Shown here in pieces: positions 9,362 to 19,471 of a stretch of 64,000 nt of DNA. The number at the start of each line of letters is the position of its first letter. Positions within the stretch are counted from its first letter, which is position 1. A model generated the notes under the pieces. It worked only from the letters and a program-made list of their open reading frames with translations. It was not told the DNA's origin and made no database searches. The stretch is from an uncultured Prochlorococcus sp. (GTDB lineage Bacteria > Cyanobacteriota > Cyanobacteriia > PCC-6307 > Cyanobiaceae). Location: contig CACHVD010000002.1 of NCBI GenBank assembly GCA_902583265.1, forward strand, positions 1 to 64,000. The letters run 5' to 3'. Both the position numbers and the translations under genes were made by a program.

Positions 9362-10045
9362 TTGAAAATTTGGAATAAAATACCAATTAAAGATAATGGA
9401 GATCAATTAATAGCTATACCTAGCTGTCTAAAGTTTTTGGATCCCCACCCTTACGATTATTTAGGAGCACCTTACAAAGATAAAAATTCTATTTGGAAAT
9501 TAAGAGAGGAGGTAGTAAATAGATTAGTAAAAGTAAATGACTATTTGATATCAAAGAGTAGTTTTAACCTTTTAATTTATGACAGTTGGCGACCTTTGGA
9601 AGTCCAGGAATTCATGTTTAAAAGAGCATTTTTATTGGAGTGTAAAAAATCCGATATAGATATTTCTTTTGAAAATATAAAATCTTATCCATCCATTTTG
9701 AAAAAAGTTGAAAAATTTTGGGCATATCCTTCTTATGATATTAGCTGTCCTCCCCCTCATTCAACTGGGGGTGCATTGGATGTTTGTTTATCAGATAAAG
9801 ACGGAAATCTTGTTGAGATGGGAAGCATGATTGATCAAATGGATGAGACCTCAAATCCTTATTTTTATGCAAACAAAACGAATGAAGAAGCAATTATTTG
9901 GAATAGTAGAAGAAATTTATTAAAGGAAGTTATGACTGAATTCGAATTTGCTCAACATCCTAATGAATGGTGGCATTTTAGTTATGGTGATCAATTATGG
10001 GCTTGGCAAAATAAAAAAGCAAATGCCCTTTATGGGAAAATTTGA
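9362..10045 (+). CDS. D-alanyl-D-alanine dipeptidase (VanX/DdpX-like, M15D)
   Basis: Zinc dipeptidase-like protein of 227 residues with a TTG start. The M15D features are IYDSWRP (about residues 72-78), the zinc-site segment PPHSTGGALDVCLSD (SxHxxGxAxD, about 136-150) and the C-terminal catalytic EWWHFSYGD (about 199-207). It should release D-Ala-D-Ala from peptidoglycan-related peptides. No signal peptide is visible, so a cytoplasmic role is likely. It ends six bases from the convergent sir gene. DdpX is the closest functional name; vancomycin resistance is not implied. Confidence 0.85.
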   Translation: MKIWNKIPIKDNGDQLIAIPSCLKFLDPHPYDYLGAPYKDKNSIWKLREEVVNRLVKVNDYLISKSSFNLLIYDSWRPLEVQEFMFKRAFLLECKKSDIDISFENIKSYPSILKKVEKFWAYPSYDISCPPPHSTGGALDVCLSDKDGNLVEMGSMIDQMDETSNPYFYANKTNEEAIIWNSRRNLLKEVMTEFEFAQHPNEWWHFSYGDQLWAWQNKKANALYGKI

Positions 10046-10051
10046 ATTATA

Positions 10052-11836
10052 TTAATTTTTATTTAGTAAATTCAAAATATAATTTTCATCTTGAGTATTT
10101 ATAAAATCTCCGAAATCCAAATCCAAATTACTCTTCCATTTATCTAATAATGGTTGAAGAGTTTTTTCTAAATCGTTAAGTTCCATTCTTTGTAAAAATG
10201 GTTTAGCAAGCCTTTGTAAATTTTTACTTCCCCCCAACCATAATTGGTATTTGTTTTGCCCACTTCCAACAAGTGCTAATTCGGCCATATAAGGCCTGGT
10301 ACATCCATTCGGGCAACCTGTCATTCTGAATAATATTGTCTTTTGTATTTTTAGATCTGATAGCAAATTTTCAATCCTTTTTAATACATCAGGTAATATT
10401 CTTTCAGCTTCAGTCATTGCAAGACCACAAAGTGGTAAGGCAGGACAAGCTAAAGCGTGTCTTTGTATTTCATTAATGGTTTCTAAATTTTCGTATCCAA
10501 TTGTTGATAGCGATTTTTGAATTTCACCTTTATTTTTATTGGCAATATTGCAAAGTAAAATATCTTGATTAGGTGTGAGTCTTAAATCTAAATTATATTT
10601 TTTAACAATACTTGTGATGGTATTCTTCTTCTCTCCAAATAATCTCCCTGATAATAAAGGTAAACCTACGAAATAGGAGTTTTTATTTTGTTTATGCCAA
10701 CCTAGGTAATCAATGAGAACCTTATCAGGTTCTTTTCTGATTTTTTTAATTTCTTTTTTGAAATACTTATCAGAAAGTATCTTTTTGAACCATTTAATAC
10801 CTTTTCTATGAAGAAGATATTTCATTCTCGAATTTTTTCTTGATTTTCTATCACCATAGTCTCTTTGAATAGCCACAATGCTTTGTATCAATTCATATAC
10901 ATCAGGTTCTTCAACATATCCAAGTGGATCTGCAATTCTGGCAAAGGTCTCTTCATTATTATGTGTGCGACCCATACCACCTCCAACATAGAAGTTGCAG
11001 CCCTCTAAGTTTCCATCTTTAGAGGTAAAGGCAACTATTCCTATGTCATTGGTAAGAAGATCAACAGAGTTGTCCCCAGGAACTGTAACAGCACATTTGA
11101 ATTTTCTTGGTAAATAAGTTGAACCATAGAGAGGCTCATCTTTTATCCCACTAAAAACATTATCTTTGAATTGGAGCTTCCTAATTGCTTCAACATCTTT
11201 GTCAGGCTTTATGGTGTACTCTAAATCTCCATCAGCCCAAAGCTCTAAAAAAGTACCTTGGCCAGCCTTTGGGGTAAGAAGATCTGCAACTTTTTTTGCC
11301 AATGCTCTTGCAATATTATAGTCTGGCGAATCAAATGGAGCCGCAGGGGCCATAACGTTTCTATTTATGTCTCCACATGCAGCTAATGTGGAGCCCATTG
11401 AATTTACTATTGTTTGAATTACTTCCTTTAGGTTCTCCTTTCTAATTCCATGCATTTGAAAGGCTTGTCTTGTAGTGGCCCTAAGAGTTCCATTTCCTAG
11501 TTTGTCAGATAATTCATCTAATGCTAAAAATAATTTCCCAGGGACTTCACCTCCAGGATTTCTCAATCTAAGCATCATTTGCCAATCTTTACTTTTGCCG
11601 GGCCTTCTATTTTCCCTGTTATCTTGTTGATAACTACCATGAAATTTCAATAACTGAACTGCATCATTAGTAAAATGATCGCTCTCATTAGCTAATTCCG
11701 TATCAAGTGGTTCCTTTAGAAATTGACTACTTTTTTTAAAATTTTCGAATTTAGAAACTTCTAGTCCATTTGCCAAACAAACAGTTTCTTCTTTGGCAGA
11801 ATCTTTTTTCTTTTTTACTTTCTCAACCTTGATCAA
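10052..11836 (-). CDS. sir: Ferredoxin-dependent sulfite reductase
   Basis: Siroheme / 4Fe-4S enzyme of 594 residues reducing sulfite to sulfide in assimilatory sulfur metabolism. Both ferredoxin-like halves are present: the first around KSKDWQMMLRLRNPGG (about 80-95), and the cluster-binding cysteines in CPALPLCGLA and TGCPNGCTRPYMAELALVG (about 465-530). The TxCxNxC and CPALPxC motifs separate it from nitrite reductase only weakly; the AELALVG ending and overall pattern favour SiR. The frame opens with TTG, and the first 15 Lys-rich residues may be outside the enzyme core. Confidence 0.92.
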   Translation of the reverse strand: MIKVEKVKKKKDSAKEETVCLANGLEVSKFENFKKSSQFLKEPLDTELANESDHFTNDAVQLLKFHGSYQQDNRENRRPGKSKDWQMMLRLRNPGGEVPGKLFLALDELSDKLGNGTLRATTRQAFQMHGIRKENLKEVIQTIVNSMGSTLAACGDINRNVMAPAAPFDSPDYNIARALAKKVADLLTPKAGQGTFLELWADGDLEYTIKPDKDVEAIRKLQFKDNVFSGIKDEPLYGSTYLPRKFKCAVTVPGDNSVDLLTNDIGIVAFTSKDGNLEGCNFYVGGGMGRTHNNEETFARIADPLGYVEEPDVYELIQSIVAIQRDYGDRKSRKNSRMKYLLHRKGIKWFKKILSDKYFKKEIKKIRKEPDKVLIDYLGWHKQNKNSYFVGLPLLSGRLFGEKKNTITSIVKKYNLDLRLTPNQDILLCNIANKNKGEIQKSLSTIGYENLETINEIQRHALACPALPLCGLAMTEAERILPDVLKRIENLLSDLKIQKTILFRMTGCPNGCTRPYMAELALVGSGQNKYQLWLGGSKNLQRLAKPFLQRMELNDLEKTLQPLLDKWKSNLDLDFGDFINTQDENYILNLLNKN

Positions 11837-11923
11837 AGGACCAAAACATATCTCTTTTTATACATTAGCGAAAAGCTTATTTAACTGGTAGTAAATTATA
11901 GTAATAGGAGTCATATTTTTTTC

Positions 11924-14086
11924 TTGTCTAAATATTTACTTGAGATTGGAACAGAAGAGTTGCCCGCAAAATTTTCTCATGCTGTTCTAGAACAATTTAA
12001 ATCTCTAATAGAATTTGAATTGGATAAAAAATTAATCAAATTTAATAATATAGTCGTTACTTCTACACCAAGGAGAATAGTTCTACTTTTAGAAGGGTTA
12101 GTCGATTATGCAGAAGATAAGATGATAGTAAGAAAAGGACCTAAAGCTAATTCAGCCTTTTTAGATGGAACTCCTACTAATGCTGCATTAGGATTTGCTA
12201 ATAGTTTAGGTATAGATATAGGTGAGCTAGAAATAAAAAATACAGAAAAAGGTGATTTTGTTTTTGGAACGAAAATTGAGAAGGGAGAATCCACGAGAAT
12301 TTCTTTGTCTTCAATTATTCCAAAAGTAATGAAGAGTCTTCAAGGCCCACGATTTATGAAATGGGGTGCCGGTAATATAAAATTTTCAAGACCTATAAGG
12401 TGGATTACCTCTATCTACAATGATGATATTCTTGATTTCGTATTTGATGAATGTGATCCAAATATTCAAATAAGTAATAAATCAAAAAGTCATAGACTAA
12501 TCAATAAAGTCTTCGAAGTTCAAAATCCTGATAATTTTTTTGAAATATTAAAACAAAATAGAGTATTGGTTGAGCGTCATGAAAGAAAAGAAAAAATTGA
12601 AAGCCTTATAAATCAGGCCTCTAAATTATTAAATCTGAAGCCTGACCTTTCTAAAGAATTGCTTGATGAACTAACTGATTTGGTTGAATGGCCCGAATTG
12701 ATTATTGGTGAATTTAGCGATGAATTTCTCAATCTCCCAGTTGAAGTTCTTTCTACAGTCATGAAAAGTCATCAGAGATATGTACCTCTTTTGTTAAACA
12801 ATAATACCTTTTCAAAACTAGATTTAAGCTCTGAAAAAAATATTAGTACAAATTTTTTCGTTATTTCAAATGGTCTTGAAGAATCAAATAAAAATATTGC
12901 AAAGGGTAATGAGAAAGTTTTGAGGGCAAGGTTTTCAGATGCAAAGTTTTTTGTGGAAAGTGATAAAAAAGTTGCTTCAATAGAAAGAAATGAAAAACTT
13001 AAATCTGTTTCTTATTTAAAAGGATTTGGAAATATCTTTCAGAGAGTAAAGAGAATAGAGGAAATTACAAAAAAAATCCTTATATTTTTAAATGATAAGT
13101 CTTTAGAAGATAAAAAAATTATAGAAGCTGCTAGATACTGCAAAAACGACTTATGTAGCGAAATTGTTTTCGAATTCCCAGAGTTGCAAGGAATAATGGG
13201 TGGTAAATATCTTAAAAACGAAGGTTTTAGTGAGGATGTTTGTTTGGCTGTAGCTGAACATTATTTGCCCTCTTTTTATAAAGATGCTTTGCCTTCGTCA
13301 AAATATGGTGCGATAGTTTCTATCGCAGATAAGATTGAAACTTTAATAAGTATATTTATTTCCGGTAAGCGTCCAAGTGGATCGTCTGATCCTTATGCTT
13401 TGAGAAGAAATTTGAATGGAGTGATTAAAATAATTTGGGATTATGAACTTGATTTACCTTTAGATAATTTATTTAACGAACTAATTGATTTTTGGAAAAT
13501 CGAATTCCCGAATTTGGTCTTCTTAAAAGAGGATGTTTTAAATGATTTAAATGAATTTTTAGTTCAAAGAATTGTTAGTCATCTTGAAGAAATATCACTA
13601 GGTAAAGAATTGATACAAGCCCTTTGCTACTCCGATAAGTTTTCTCAAAAAAGAATTTTGAATATTGTTGATCAAAAAAATAGGATTAAAAGTATTGTCA
13701 ATTTTAAAGAAAAAGAAACTTTTGTTGAAATCCAGAAGGTAATTACTAGGGTAAGCAAATTAGCTAATAGTAGTAATCTTTCAACAGAAGAATTCTCAAT
13801 AGGAGATTATGTGAACACAAAACTTTTTGAAAAAGATTGTGAATTGAAAGTTTTCGAATTCATTAGAGAATTAGAAAAACTTTTTTCAAAAGATTATTGC
13901 GATTATTTGGAACTTCTTAATTTGTTCGAGATCAATATAAGAACTATTGAGGATTTCTTTGACAATGAGAGAGGGGTCTTAGTAATGACAGATGATATAA
14001 AAGTACGAAATAATAGACTCAATTTGTTGAGCTTAATTAGAAATTATTCTCTGAAGATTGCTGACTTTACACTTTTGAACTCTTAA
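11924..14086 (+). CDS. glyS: Glycyl-tRNA synthetase beta subunit
   Basis: Beta subunit (720 residues) of the heterotetrameric bacterial glycyl-tRNA synthetase. It opens with the family start YLLEIGTEELPAKF after a TTG codon, and has GPRFMKWG (about 140), the HERK motif (about 215) and an HD-like region SIADKIETLISIF (about 467) followed by GSSDPYALRRN (about 485-495). The alpha subunit is not in the window. The end overlaps the convergent chlP end by 20 bases. Confidence 0.96.
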   Translation: MSKYLLEIGTEELPAKFSHAVLEQFKSLIEFELDKKLIKFNNIVVTSTPRRIVLLLEGLVDYAEDKMIVRKGPKANSAFLDGTPTNAALGFANSLGIDIGELEIKNTEKGDFVFGTKIEKGESTRISLSSIIPKVMKSLQGPRFMKWGAGNIKFSRPIRWITSIYNDDILDFVFDECDPNIQISNKSKSHRLINKVFEVQNPDNFFEILKQNRVLVERHERKEKIESLINQASKLLNLKPDLSKELLDELTDLVEWPELIIGEFSDEFLNLPVEVLSTVMKSHQRYVPLLLNNNTFSKLDLSSEKNISTNFFVISNGLEESNKNIAKGNEKVLRARFSDAKFFVESDKKVASIERNEKLKSVSYLKGFGNIFQRVKRIEEITKKILIFLNDKSLEDKKIIEAARYCKNDLCSEIVFEFPELQGIMGGKYLKNEGFSEDVCLAVAEHYLPSFYKDALPSSKYGAIVSIADKIETLISIFISGKRPSGSSDPYALRRNLNGVIKIIWDYELDLPLDNLFNELIDFWKIEFPNLVFLKEDVLNDLNEFLVQRIVSHLEEISLGKELIQALCYSDKFSQKRILNIVDQKNRIKSIVNFKEKETFVEIQKVITRVSKLANSSNLSTEEFSIGDYVNTKLFEKDCELKVFEFIRELEKLFSKDYCDYLELLNLFEINIRTIEDFFDNERGVLVMTDDIKVRNNRLNLLSLIRNYSLKIADFTLLNS

Positions 14087-15407
14087 CTTTAATGCCACCT
14101 TTTATTGAATAATTTTCTAGCATTTTTTCTACTTCTTTATTTTCCCTAACGGCACTATCAACGGGTTTATATTTTAGTGGTGCTAGAGCTTTCCCTCTTA
14201 AGATAGAACCAAGTGTAAGCATTGTGATTTTAAGTTGCTGTAATGGTTTCATGGAGACAACTTTTTTGTATAAGTAACTATCAAACGTTAGTCTTTGTAC
14301 ATCCATGTCATCACACATTTCAACAAAGGCTTCTCTTGCTGAATCATTTCTGTAGAAAATATTTTGAAGGATTTCTAGTACCTTATAAGTTGTGCCATAT
14401 TTTTTATCCCATTTTTTTAGATAGTTTTTTAAATCTTTTTCAGATGGAATTACTTGACCGTTTTTTGAGGCTTCAACAATTTCTTCAGCACACATTCTCC
14501 CGCTCTTTGCAGCAAAATAAATACCCTCACCTGAACTCTTTGTAACATATCCTGCTGCATCACCAACCAAAGCCATTCTACCAACAACTCTTCTTGGTCT
14601 TGGATGCTCAGGAATTGGATGTGCTTCTACTTTGATTACTTCACCATTAACAAGTCTTTTCTTTGCCCTATTTCTTACTCCCTCTTGAAGTCCTTTAATT
14701 AAAGACTGATTCTTTTGCATGGTACCAGTGCCCACTGCAACATGATCATATTTAGGAAATACCCACCCATAAAAATCTGGAGAAACATCGGTGCCGACAT
14801 ACATTTCAGCAAGATCTTCGTAATAACTCATTTCTTCTTTAGGTAGTTTAATTCTCTCCTGAAATGCAATAGCAACTTTGTAATCTCCTGCATCCATTGC
14901 TTTTGCTACCCTACTATTAGCTCCATCAGCACCGATTAAAAGGTCAACTGTAAGCTCCTTAAGTTCTCCTTTTTTATCTCCATTCGTGAAATCTGAATAG
15001 GAGAGTTTATAGGGCCCTTGGTTATTATCACCAGTATCAATAGAAGTAACCAATCCATTTATTAGTGTCGCCCCAAGATCTGATGCTCTATTACGCATAA
15101 AAGCATCCATAACTTCCCTTCTACACATCCCAATAAACTCATTATCACTTTTGCCATAAACTCTATCTAGACTTATGTCTACCTCTCTATTTGATGGAGA
15201 TATCATTCTCATATGCCTTACTTTTCTATCAATAATTGACTCAGGCAAATCAAATTCTTCTACCATGCAAAGGGGAATAGCCCCTCCACAAGGTTTCGCA
15301 TTATCTAATTTTCTCTCGAAGAGCCAAGTTTTTATTCCAGCTTTGGCAAGTATTTCTGCAGCACATGAACCACTTGGACCTCCTCCAATAACAGCTACCC
15401 TCAACAT
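14067..15407 (-). CDS. chlP: Geranylgeranyl reductase
   Basis: FAD/NADPH enzyme that reduces the geranylgeranyl chain to phytyl for chlorophyll and tocopherol synthesis. The start at 15407 (MLRVAVIGGGPSGSCAAE) puts the Rossmann FAD motif GGGPSG at the very N-terminus; a frame 19 residues longer adds an unconvincing aromatic leader. CGGAIP (about residues 41-46), IGADGANSRVA (about 160) and GDAAGYVTKSSGEGI (about 275-290) are the group signature. The length of 446 residues fits. Divergent from the carboxypeptidase gene at 15519. Confidence 0.95.
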   Translation of the reverse strand: MLRVAVIGGGPSGSCAAEILAKAGIKTWLFERKLDNAKPCGGAIPLCMVEEFDLPESIIDRKVRHMRMISPSNREVDISLDRVYGKSDNEFIGMCRREVMDAFMRNRASDLGATLINGLVTSIDTGDNNQGPYKLSYSDFTNGDKKGELKELTVDLLIGADGANSRVAKAMDAGDYKVAIAFQERIKLPKEEMSYYEDLAEMYVGTDVSPDFYGWVFPKYDHVAVGTGTMQKNQSLIKGLQEGVRNRAKKRLVNGEVIKVEAHPIPEHPRPRRVVGRMALVGDAAGYVTKSSGEGIYFAAKSGRMCAEEIVEASKNGQVIPSEKDLKNYLKKWDKKYGTTYKVLEILQNIFYRNDSAREAFVEMCDDMDVQRLTFDSYLYKKVVSMKPLQQLKITMLTLGSILRGKALAPLKYKPVDSAVRENKEVEKMLENYSIKGGIKVKSSKV

Positions 15408-15518
15408 ACGAAAAAAAAAATACTGTATATAAAACCTACATCTTTTTTGCTTATAAAAGTGCATTTCTTAAAATAATAGTTAATATCGAAATATGTTTTC
15501 CAGATTCACAACTAAATA

Positions 15519-16232
15519 TTGGAACAAAATAAAGATTTAAATCAATTTGATATACCTTTTGCTAGAAGAACCCACTTAAATAATTCCAACTCAATATTTA
15601 ATAAAAAATTATTAATACTTTCTCCATTTCTCTTCCTCTTATTTTCTATCTTTGCATTGCGATTAATTAGAAATATAGAGATAGGATCTCTTGATAATCT
15701 CAATTTTCAGGATCAGATAAATCACGACCATAGAATTTTGGGCCATTTGCCCTATGCCGAAATTCCTAAGGAAAAACTAGTTTTAATTGAGCCTAATATT
15801 GAAGTACATATTGACATGCGTAACTCTCTTTTAAACATGAGAGAAGAAGCGAAAAAAGATGGGATATTTTTGGTCTTCTTGAGTGGTTTTAGATCAATAA
15901 ATTTGCAAAATGATATCTTTTATTCTTTAAAATCATCTAGAAATCAAGAAGCAGCAGAAAGAGCAAGAGTTTCAGCACCTCCAGGATATTCTGAACATAG
16001 CACTGGTTTCGCAATTGATATTGGTGATGCTGCTCACAGAGAAACAGACTTTCAGACGGAATTCGAAAATACTGATGCCTTCAGATGGTTAATAAAAAAT
16101 GCAGCTAAGTTTCACTTTAAGTTGTCTTTCAACAAAAATAATAAATTTATAGATTACGAGCCTTGGCATTGGAGATATGAAGGTTCAATTGAAGCTCTAA
16201 AAGTTTTTGAAACTTCAAACAGAGAATTATAA
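15519..16232 (+). CDS. Membrane-anchored D,D-/L,D-carboxypeptidase (VanY/LdcB-like, M15B)
   Basis: Peptidoglycan-trimming zinc peptidase of 237 residues, read from TTG. A single transmembrane helix (about residues 31-50) anchors it. The M15B catalytic domain shows LSGFRS (about 127-132), the zinc segment PPGYSEHSTGFAIDIGD (about 153-170, with HxxGxAxD) and the C-terminal EPWHWRYEG (about 211-219). The catalytic domain is predicted to be periplasmic. It is the second M15 peptidase in this window, from a different subgroup than the VanX-like one at 9362. Confidence 0.88.
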   Translation: MEQNKDLNQFDIPFARRTHLNNSNSIFNKKLLILSPFLFLLFSIFALRLIRNIEIGSLDNLNFQDQINHDHRILGHLPYAEIPKEKLVLIEPNIEVHIDMRNSLLNMREEAKKDGIFLVFLSGFRSINLQNDIFYSLKSSRNQEAAERARVSAPPGYSEHSTGFAIDIGDAAHRETDFQTEFENTDAFRWLIKNAAKFHFKLSFNKNNKFIDYEPWHWRYEGSIEALKVFETSNREL

Positions 16233-16363
16233 ATCTAGATGATTTATAAAATTATCCAATATGTTTATGTTTTTCAAAGTCTTAAAGAGAAAATATTCAT
16301 AATAAGCATTCTTTGAGTTAGCCTTGATAAAGTTAATCTACTATTTTTATAATAATTTTATAA

Positions 16364-18160
16364 ATGTCATCATCGATAAAAGAAATTAGGAATGTTGCAA
16401 TTATTGCACATGTAGATCATGGGAAGACAACTCTTGTGGATGCATTATTATCTCAATCAGGAATATTTAGAGACAATGAAGTAATTCCAACTTGTGTAAT
16501 GGATTCAAATGATCTTGAGAGAGAAAGAGGGATAACAATACTCTCAAAAAATACTGCAGTTAACTATAAAGACACAAGAATAAATATTATAGATACTCCT
16601 GGACATGCAGATTTTGGTGGAGAAGTCGAGAGGGTTTTGGGAATGGTGGATGGTTGTTTACTTATTGTCGATGCTAATGAGGGCCCTATGCCCCAAACTA
16701 GATTTGTTTTAAAAAAAGCATTAGAAAAAGGACTTAGGCCTATAGTTTTTGTAAATAAAATTGATAGGCCAAGAGTAGTACCAGAAATAGCCATTGATAA
16801 GGTTCTTGATTTATTTCTAGAATTAGGAGCTGATGATGATCAATGCGATTTCCCTTATCTTTTTGGTAGTGGCCTATCTGGATTTGCAAAAGAAGAGATG
16901 GAATCTAGTAGTGATAATATGATGCCTCTCTTTGAAGCTATCATAAGACATGTTCCACCTCCAATAGGTGACTCAAGCAAGCCTCTTCAGCTACAAATAA
17001 CTACTTTGGACTATTCTGATTTCTTAGGCAGAATTGTAATTGGAAAAATTCATAATGGCACTATAAAAAATGGTCAACAAGCTAGTTTAATTAAAGAAAA
17101 TGGAAAAACAATTAAAGGTAAGGTCAGCAAACTACTAGGATTTGAAGGATTACAAAGAATTGATATAAATGAAGCATTTGCAGGAGATATTGTTGCTGTT
17201 TCTGGTTTCGATGACGTCAATATTGGTGAGACCATAGCATGTCCTGATTCTCCTCATCCTCTCCCATTAATCAAAGTTGATGAACCTACCTTAAATATGA
17301 CATTTGTTGTTAATGATTCCCCTTTTGCGGGTAAAGAAGGGAAATTTGTCACTAGTAGACAATTAAAAAATAGATTGGAGAGGGAACTTTTAACAAATGT
17401 TGCCCTTAGGGTTGAAGAAACAGATTCTCCAGACAGGTTCTCAGTTTCAGGAAGAGGAGAATTACATTTAGGGATTTTGATTGAAACAATGAGGAGAGAG
17501 GGATTTGAGTTTCAAATATCACAACCTCAAGTAATTTTTAGAGAAATTGAAAATGTTGAATGTGAGCCTATAGAGACTTTAGTTTTAGATGTACCTGAAG
17601 TGGCTGTGGGTTCATGTATAGAGAAACTTGGATCAAGAAAGGCAGAGATGAAAAACATGCAGACAAGTTCAGATGGGAGAACTCAATTAGAATTTCTTGT
17701 ACCATCAAGAGGACTAATTGGATTTCGTGGTGAATTTGTTCGGATAACGAGAGGTGAAGGTATCATGAGTCACTCTTTTTATGAATATAAGCCAAAAACA
17801 GGGGATTTTGAAACAAGGAGAAATGGAGTTCTTATAGCTTTTGAGGAAGGGGTAGCAACATTTTATGCATTAAAGAATGCTGAAGATAGAGGCGTATACT
17901 TTATTAAACCTGGAGTTAAAGTCTATAAAGGAATGATAATTGGAGAAAATAATCGACCTCAAGATCTCGAACTAAATATATGTAAAACTAAGCAGTTGAC
18001 TAATATGAGGTCAGCAGGGGCAGATGAACTCGATACTTTGCAGTCCCCTGTTGACATTACCCTTGAAAGGGCACTCGAATATATTGGTCCAGATGAAATG
18101 CTTGAAGTGACACCAGATTCAATAAGGATGAGAAAAATAAATAAAAAGAAAAAATTTTAA
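16364..18160 (+). CDS. typA: Ribosome-associated GTPase TypA/BipA
   Basis: Translational GTPase of 598 residues related to EF-G. Visible are G1 AHVDHGKTT (about residues 15-23), the switch I region RERGITI, G3 DTPGHADFGGEV (about 75-86), G4 NKID (about 131-134), domain II, and the TypA-specific C-terminal segment VPSRGLIGFRGEF (about 446-458). It binds ribosomes and supports subunit assembly and stress growth. The gene stands alone with a 131-base upstream gap and is followed 11 bases later by a DUF309 gene. Confidence 0.97.
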   Translation: MSSSIKEIRNVAIIAHVDHGKTTLVDALLSQSGIFRDNEVIPTCVMDSNDLERERGITILSKNTAVNYKDTRINIIDTPGHADFGGEVERVLGMVDGCLLIVDANEGPMPQTRFVLKKALEKGLRPIVFVNKIDRPRVVPEIAIDKVLDLFLELGADDDQCDFPYLFGSGLSGFAKEEMESSSDNMMPLFEAIIRHVPPPIGDSSKPLQLQITTLDYSDFLGRIVIGKIHNGTIKNGQQASLIKENGKTIKGKVSKLLGFEGLQRIDINEAFAGDIVAVSGFDDVNIGETIACPDSPHPLPLIKVDEPTLNMTFVVNDSPFAGKEGKFVTSRQLKNRLERELLTNVALRVEETDSPDRFSVSGRGELHLGILIETMRREGFEFQISQPQVIFREIENVECEPIETLVLDVPEVAVGSCIEKLGSRKAEMKNMQTSSDGRTQLEFLVPSRGLIGFRGEFVRITRGEGIMSHSFYEYKPKTGDFETRRNGVLIAFEEGVATFYALKNAEDRGVYFIKPGVKVYKGMIIGENNRPQDLELNICKTKQLTNMRSAGADELDTLQSPVDITLERALEYIGPDEMLEVTPDSIRMRKINKKKKF

Positions 18161-18171
18161 TAATTAATTTC

Positions 18172-18540
18172 ATGGATGAAGAAAGTACAAAAAGTTTTAA
18201 AGAATCCCTTTTTATTGCTTTAAATCTTTTTAATAATCATGAATGGTATGAGGCTCATGATGCTTTTGAAGAAATTTGGAATACTGTTGATGGTGACGAA
18301 AGACAAATAATCCAAGGAATTTTACAGGTATCTGTCTCTCAGTTTCACTTAAGTAAGGGAAATTTAAATGGAGCTACTATTTTGCTAGGTGAGGGTTTAG
18401 CTAGAATAAAAACTAGAACCAGGATTAATTTAGGAATTGATCTTGAATCCTTTTGTGGATGTCTAGAAATTTTATTGAGAAAATTACAATATAAGGAGAT
18501 ATTAAATGAGAGTGATAAGCCTTTTTTGAAACCTCTTTGA
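18172..18540 (+). CDS. DUF309 family protein
   Basis: Small alpha-helical protein of 122 residues. The DUF309 signature is clear: ALNLFNNHEWYEAHDAFEEIW (about residues 17-37), followed by IIQGILQVSVSQFHL and GATILLGEGLARI. The conserved His-Glu-His and acidic residues look metal- or ligand-binding, but the biochemical role of the family is unknown. It starts 11 bases after typA and is probably co-transcribed. Confidence 0.85.
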   Translation: MDEESTKSFKESLFIALNLFNNHEWYEAHDAFEEIWNTVDGDERQIIQGILQVSVSQFHLSKGNLNGATILLGEGLARIKTRTRINLGIDLESFCGCLEILLRKLQYKEILNESDKPFLKPL

Positions 18541-18628
18541 TGCTTATGAATATATTTTTCCCTTTAACTAAATTTTTTCAAAAATTCTTTTTTCAAGACT
18601 ACAAGATTACTTATCGATCTCAAACAAG

Positions 18629-19357
18629 ATGAACTTAAAAATTCAAAATGTATCTCTTTCAATTAAGGGAAGATTTATCGTAAATGATGTTTCCATAATT
18701 GTAAATCCAGGGGAAGTTGTAGGTTTAATGGGACCTAATGGTGCAGGAAAAACTACCACTTTTAATCTTGCAGTTGGGAATATAAAACCTGATAATGGTG
18801 AAGTTTTAATGAATGGCAAAAATATCACTTATCTTCCTCTCCCGATTAGATCAAGACTTGGGTTAGGTTATTTAACTCAGGAAGCTAGTATATTTAGAAA
18901 CCTCACTGTCAAGGACAATATAGATTTGGCTTTACATAATTCATCGTATAGTCGAGCTGCAATTAGAAATAGAAGAGAACAATTAATTAATGAATTTAAT
19001 TTGAATAATTTTGTAGATAATTATGGTTATCAACTTTCAGGAGGAGAGAGAAGGAGGTGTGAGATAGCTAGAGCTCTTTCTGTCGGAAGAAAAGGGCCCA
19101 AATATTTATTATTAGACGAACCTTTCGCTGGAATAGACCCTCTAGCTGTAAATGATTTAAAGAAACTAATTCTCAAGTTAAGTGGTGACGGAGTAGGAAT
19201 TCTTATTACAGACCATAATGTAAGGGAGACCCTTTTAATTACCAACAAATCATATGTATTAAGTGAAGGAAAAATTTTAGCCTATGGATCATCAAGTGAA
19301 TTAGCAGATAATCCAATAGTTAAAAAGTATTATCTGGGAGATAATTTCAGACTTTAA
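18629..19357 (+). CDS. lptB: LptB-like ABC transporter ATP-binding protein
   Basis: ATPase of 242 residues, closest in pattern to LptB of the lipopolysaccharide exporter. Walker A GPNGAGKTT (about residues 35-43), GYLTQEASIFRNLTV (about 82-96, the LptB-type Q-loop), signature LSGGERRR (about 137-144), Walker B LLLDEPFAGIDP (about 159-170) and switch ITDHNVRETL (about 193) are seen. Neither the LptFG permeases nor LptA is adjacent; ccsA follows directly. The partner proteins must be encoded elsewhere, and a different ABC role is possible. Confidence 0.88.
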   Translation: MNLKIQNVSLSIKGRFIVNDVSIIVNPGEVVGLMGPNGAGKTTTFNLAVGNIKPDNGEVLMNGKNITYLPLPIRSRLGLGYLTQEASIFRNLTVKDNIDLALHNSSYSRAAIRNRREQLINEFNLNNFVDNYGYQLSGGERRRCEIARALSVGRKGPKYLLLDEPFAGIDPLAVNDLKKLILKLSGDGVGILITDHNVRETLLITNKSYVLSEGKILAYGSSSELADNPIVKKYYLGDNFRL

Positions 19358-19471
19358 AACCCTGTTGCATAAGTAATTAAAACTTAATTATTAAAGATTT
19401 ACACATTCAAATATGATTTAAATTATTATTTTGGTAGTTATTGAATATTAAAACTGTATAAATTTCTAGAA

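Noticed and set aside
14243-14545. 100-residue open frame opposite chlP
   Set aside because: Antisense shadow of chlP, no recognisable features or ribosome site.
15408-15464. 19-residue extension of ChlP
   Set aside because: The FAD motif belongs at the N-terminus and the extension is an aromatic run unlike the family.
18546-18632. 28-residue frame before lptB
   Set aside because: Phenylalanine-rich from T-runs, no support beyond an ATGA overlap; not called as a gene.
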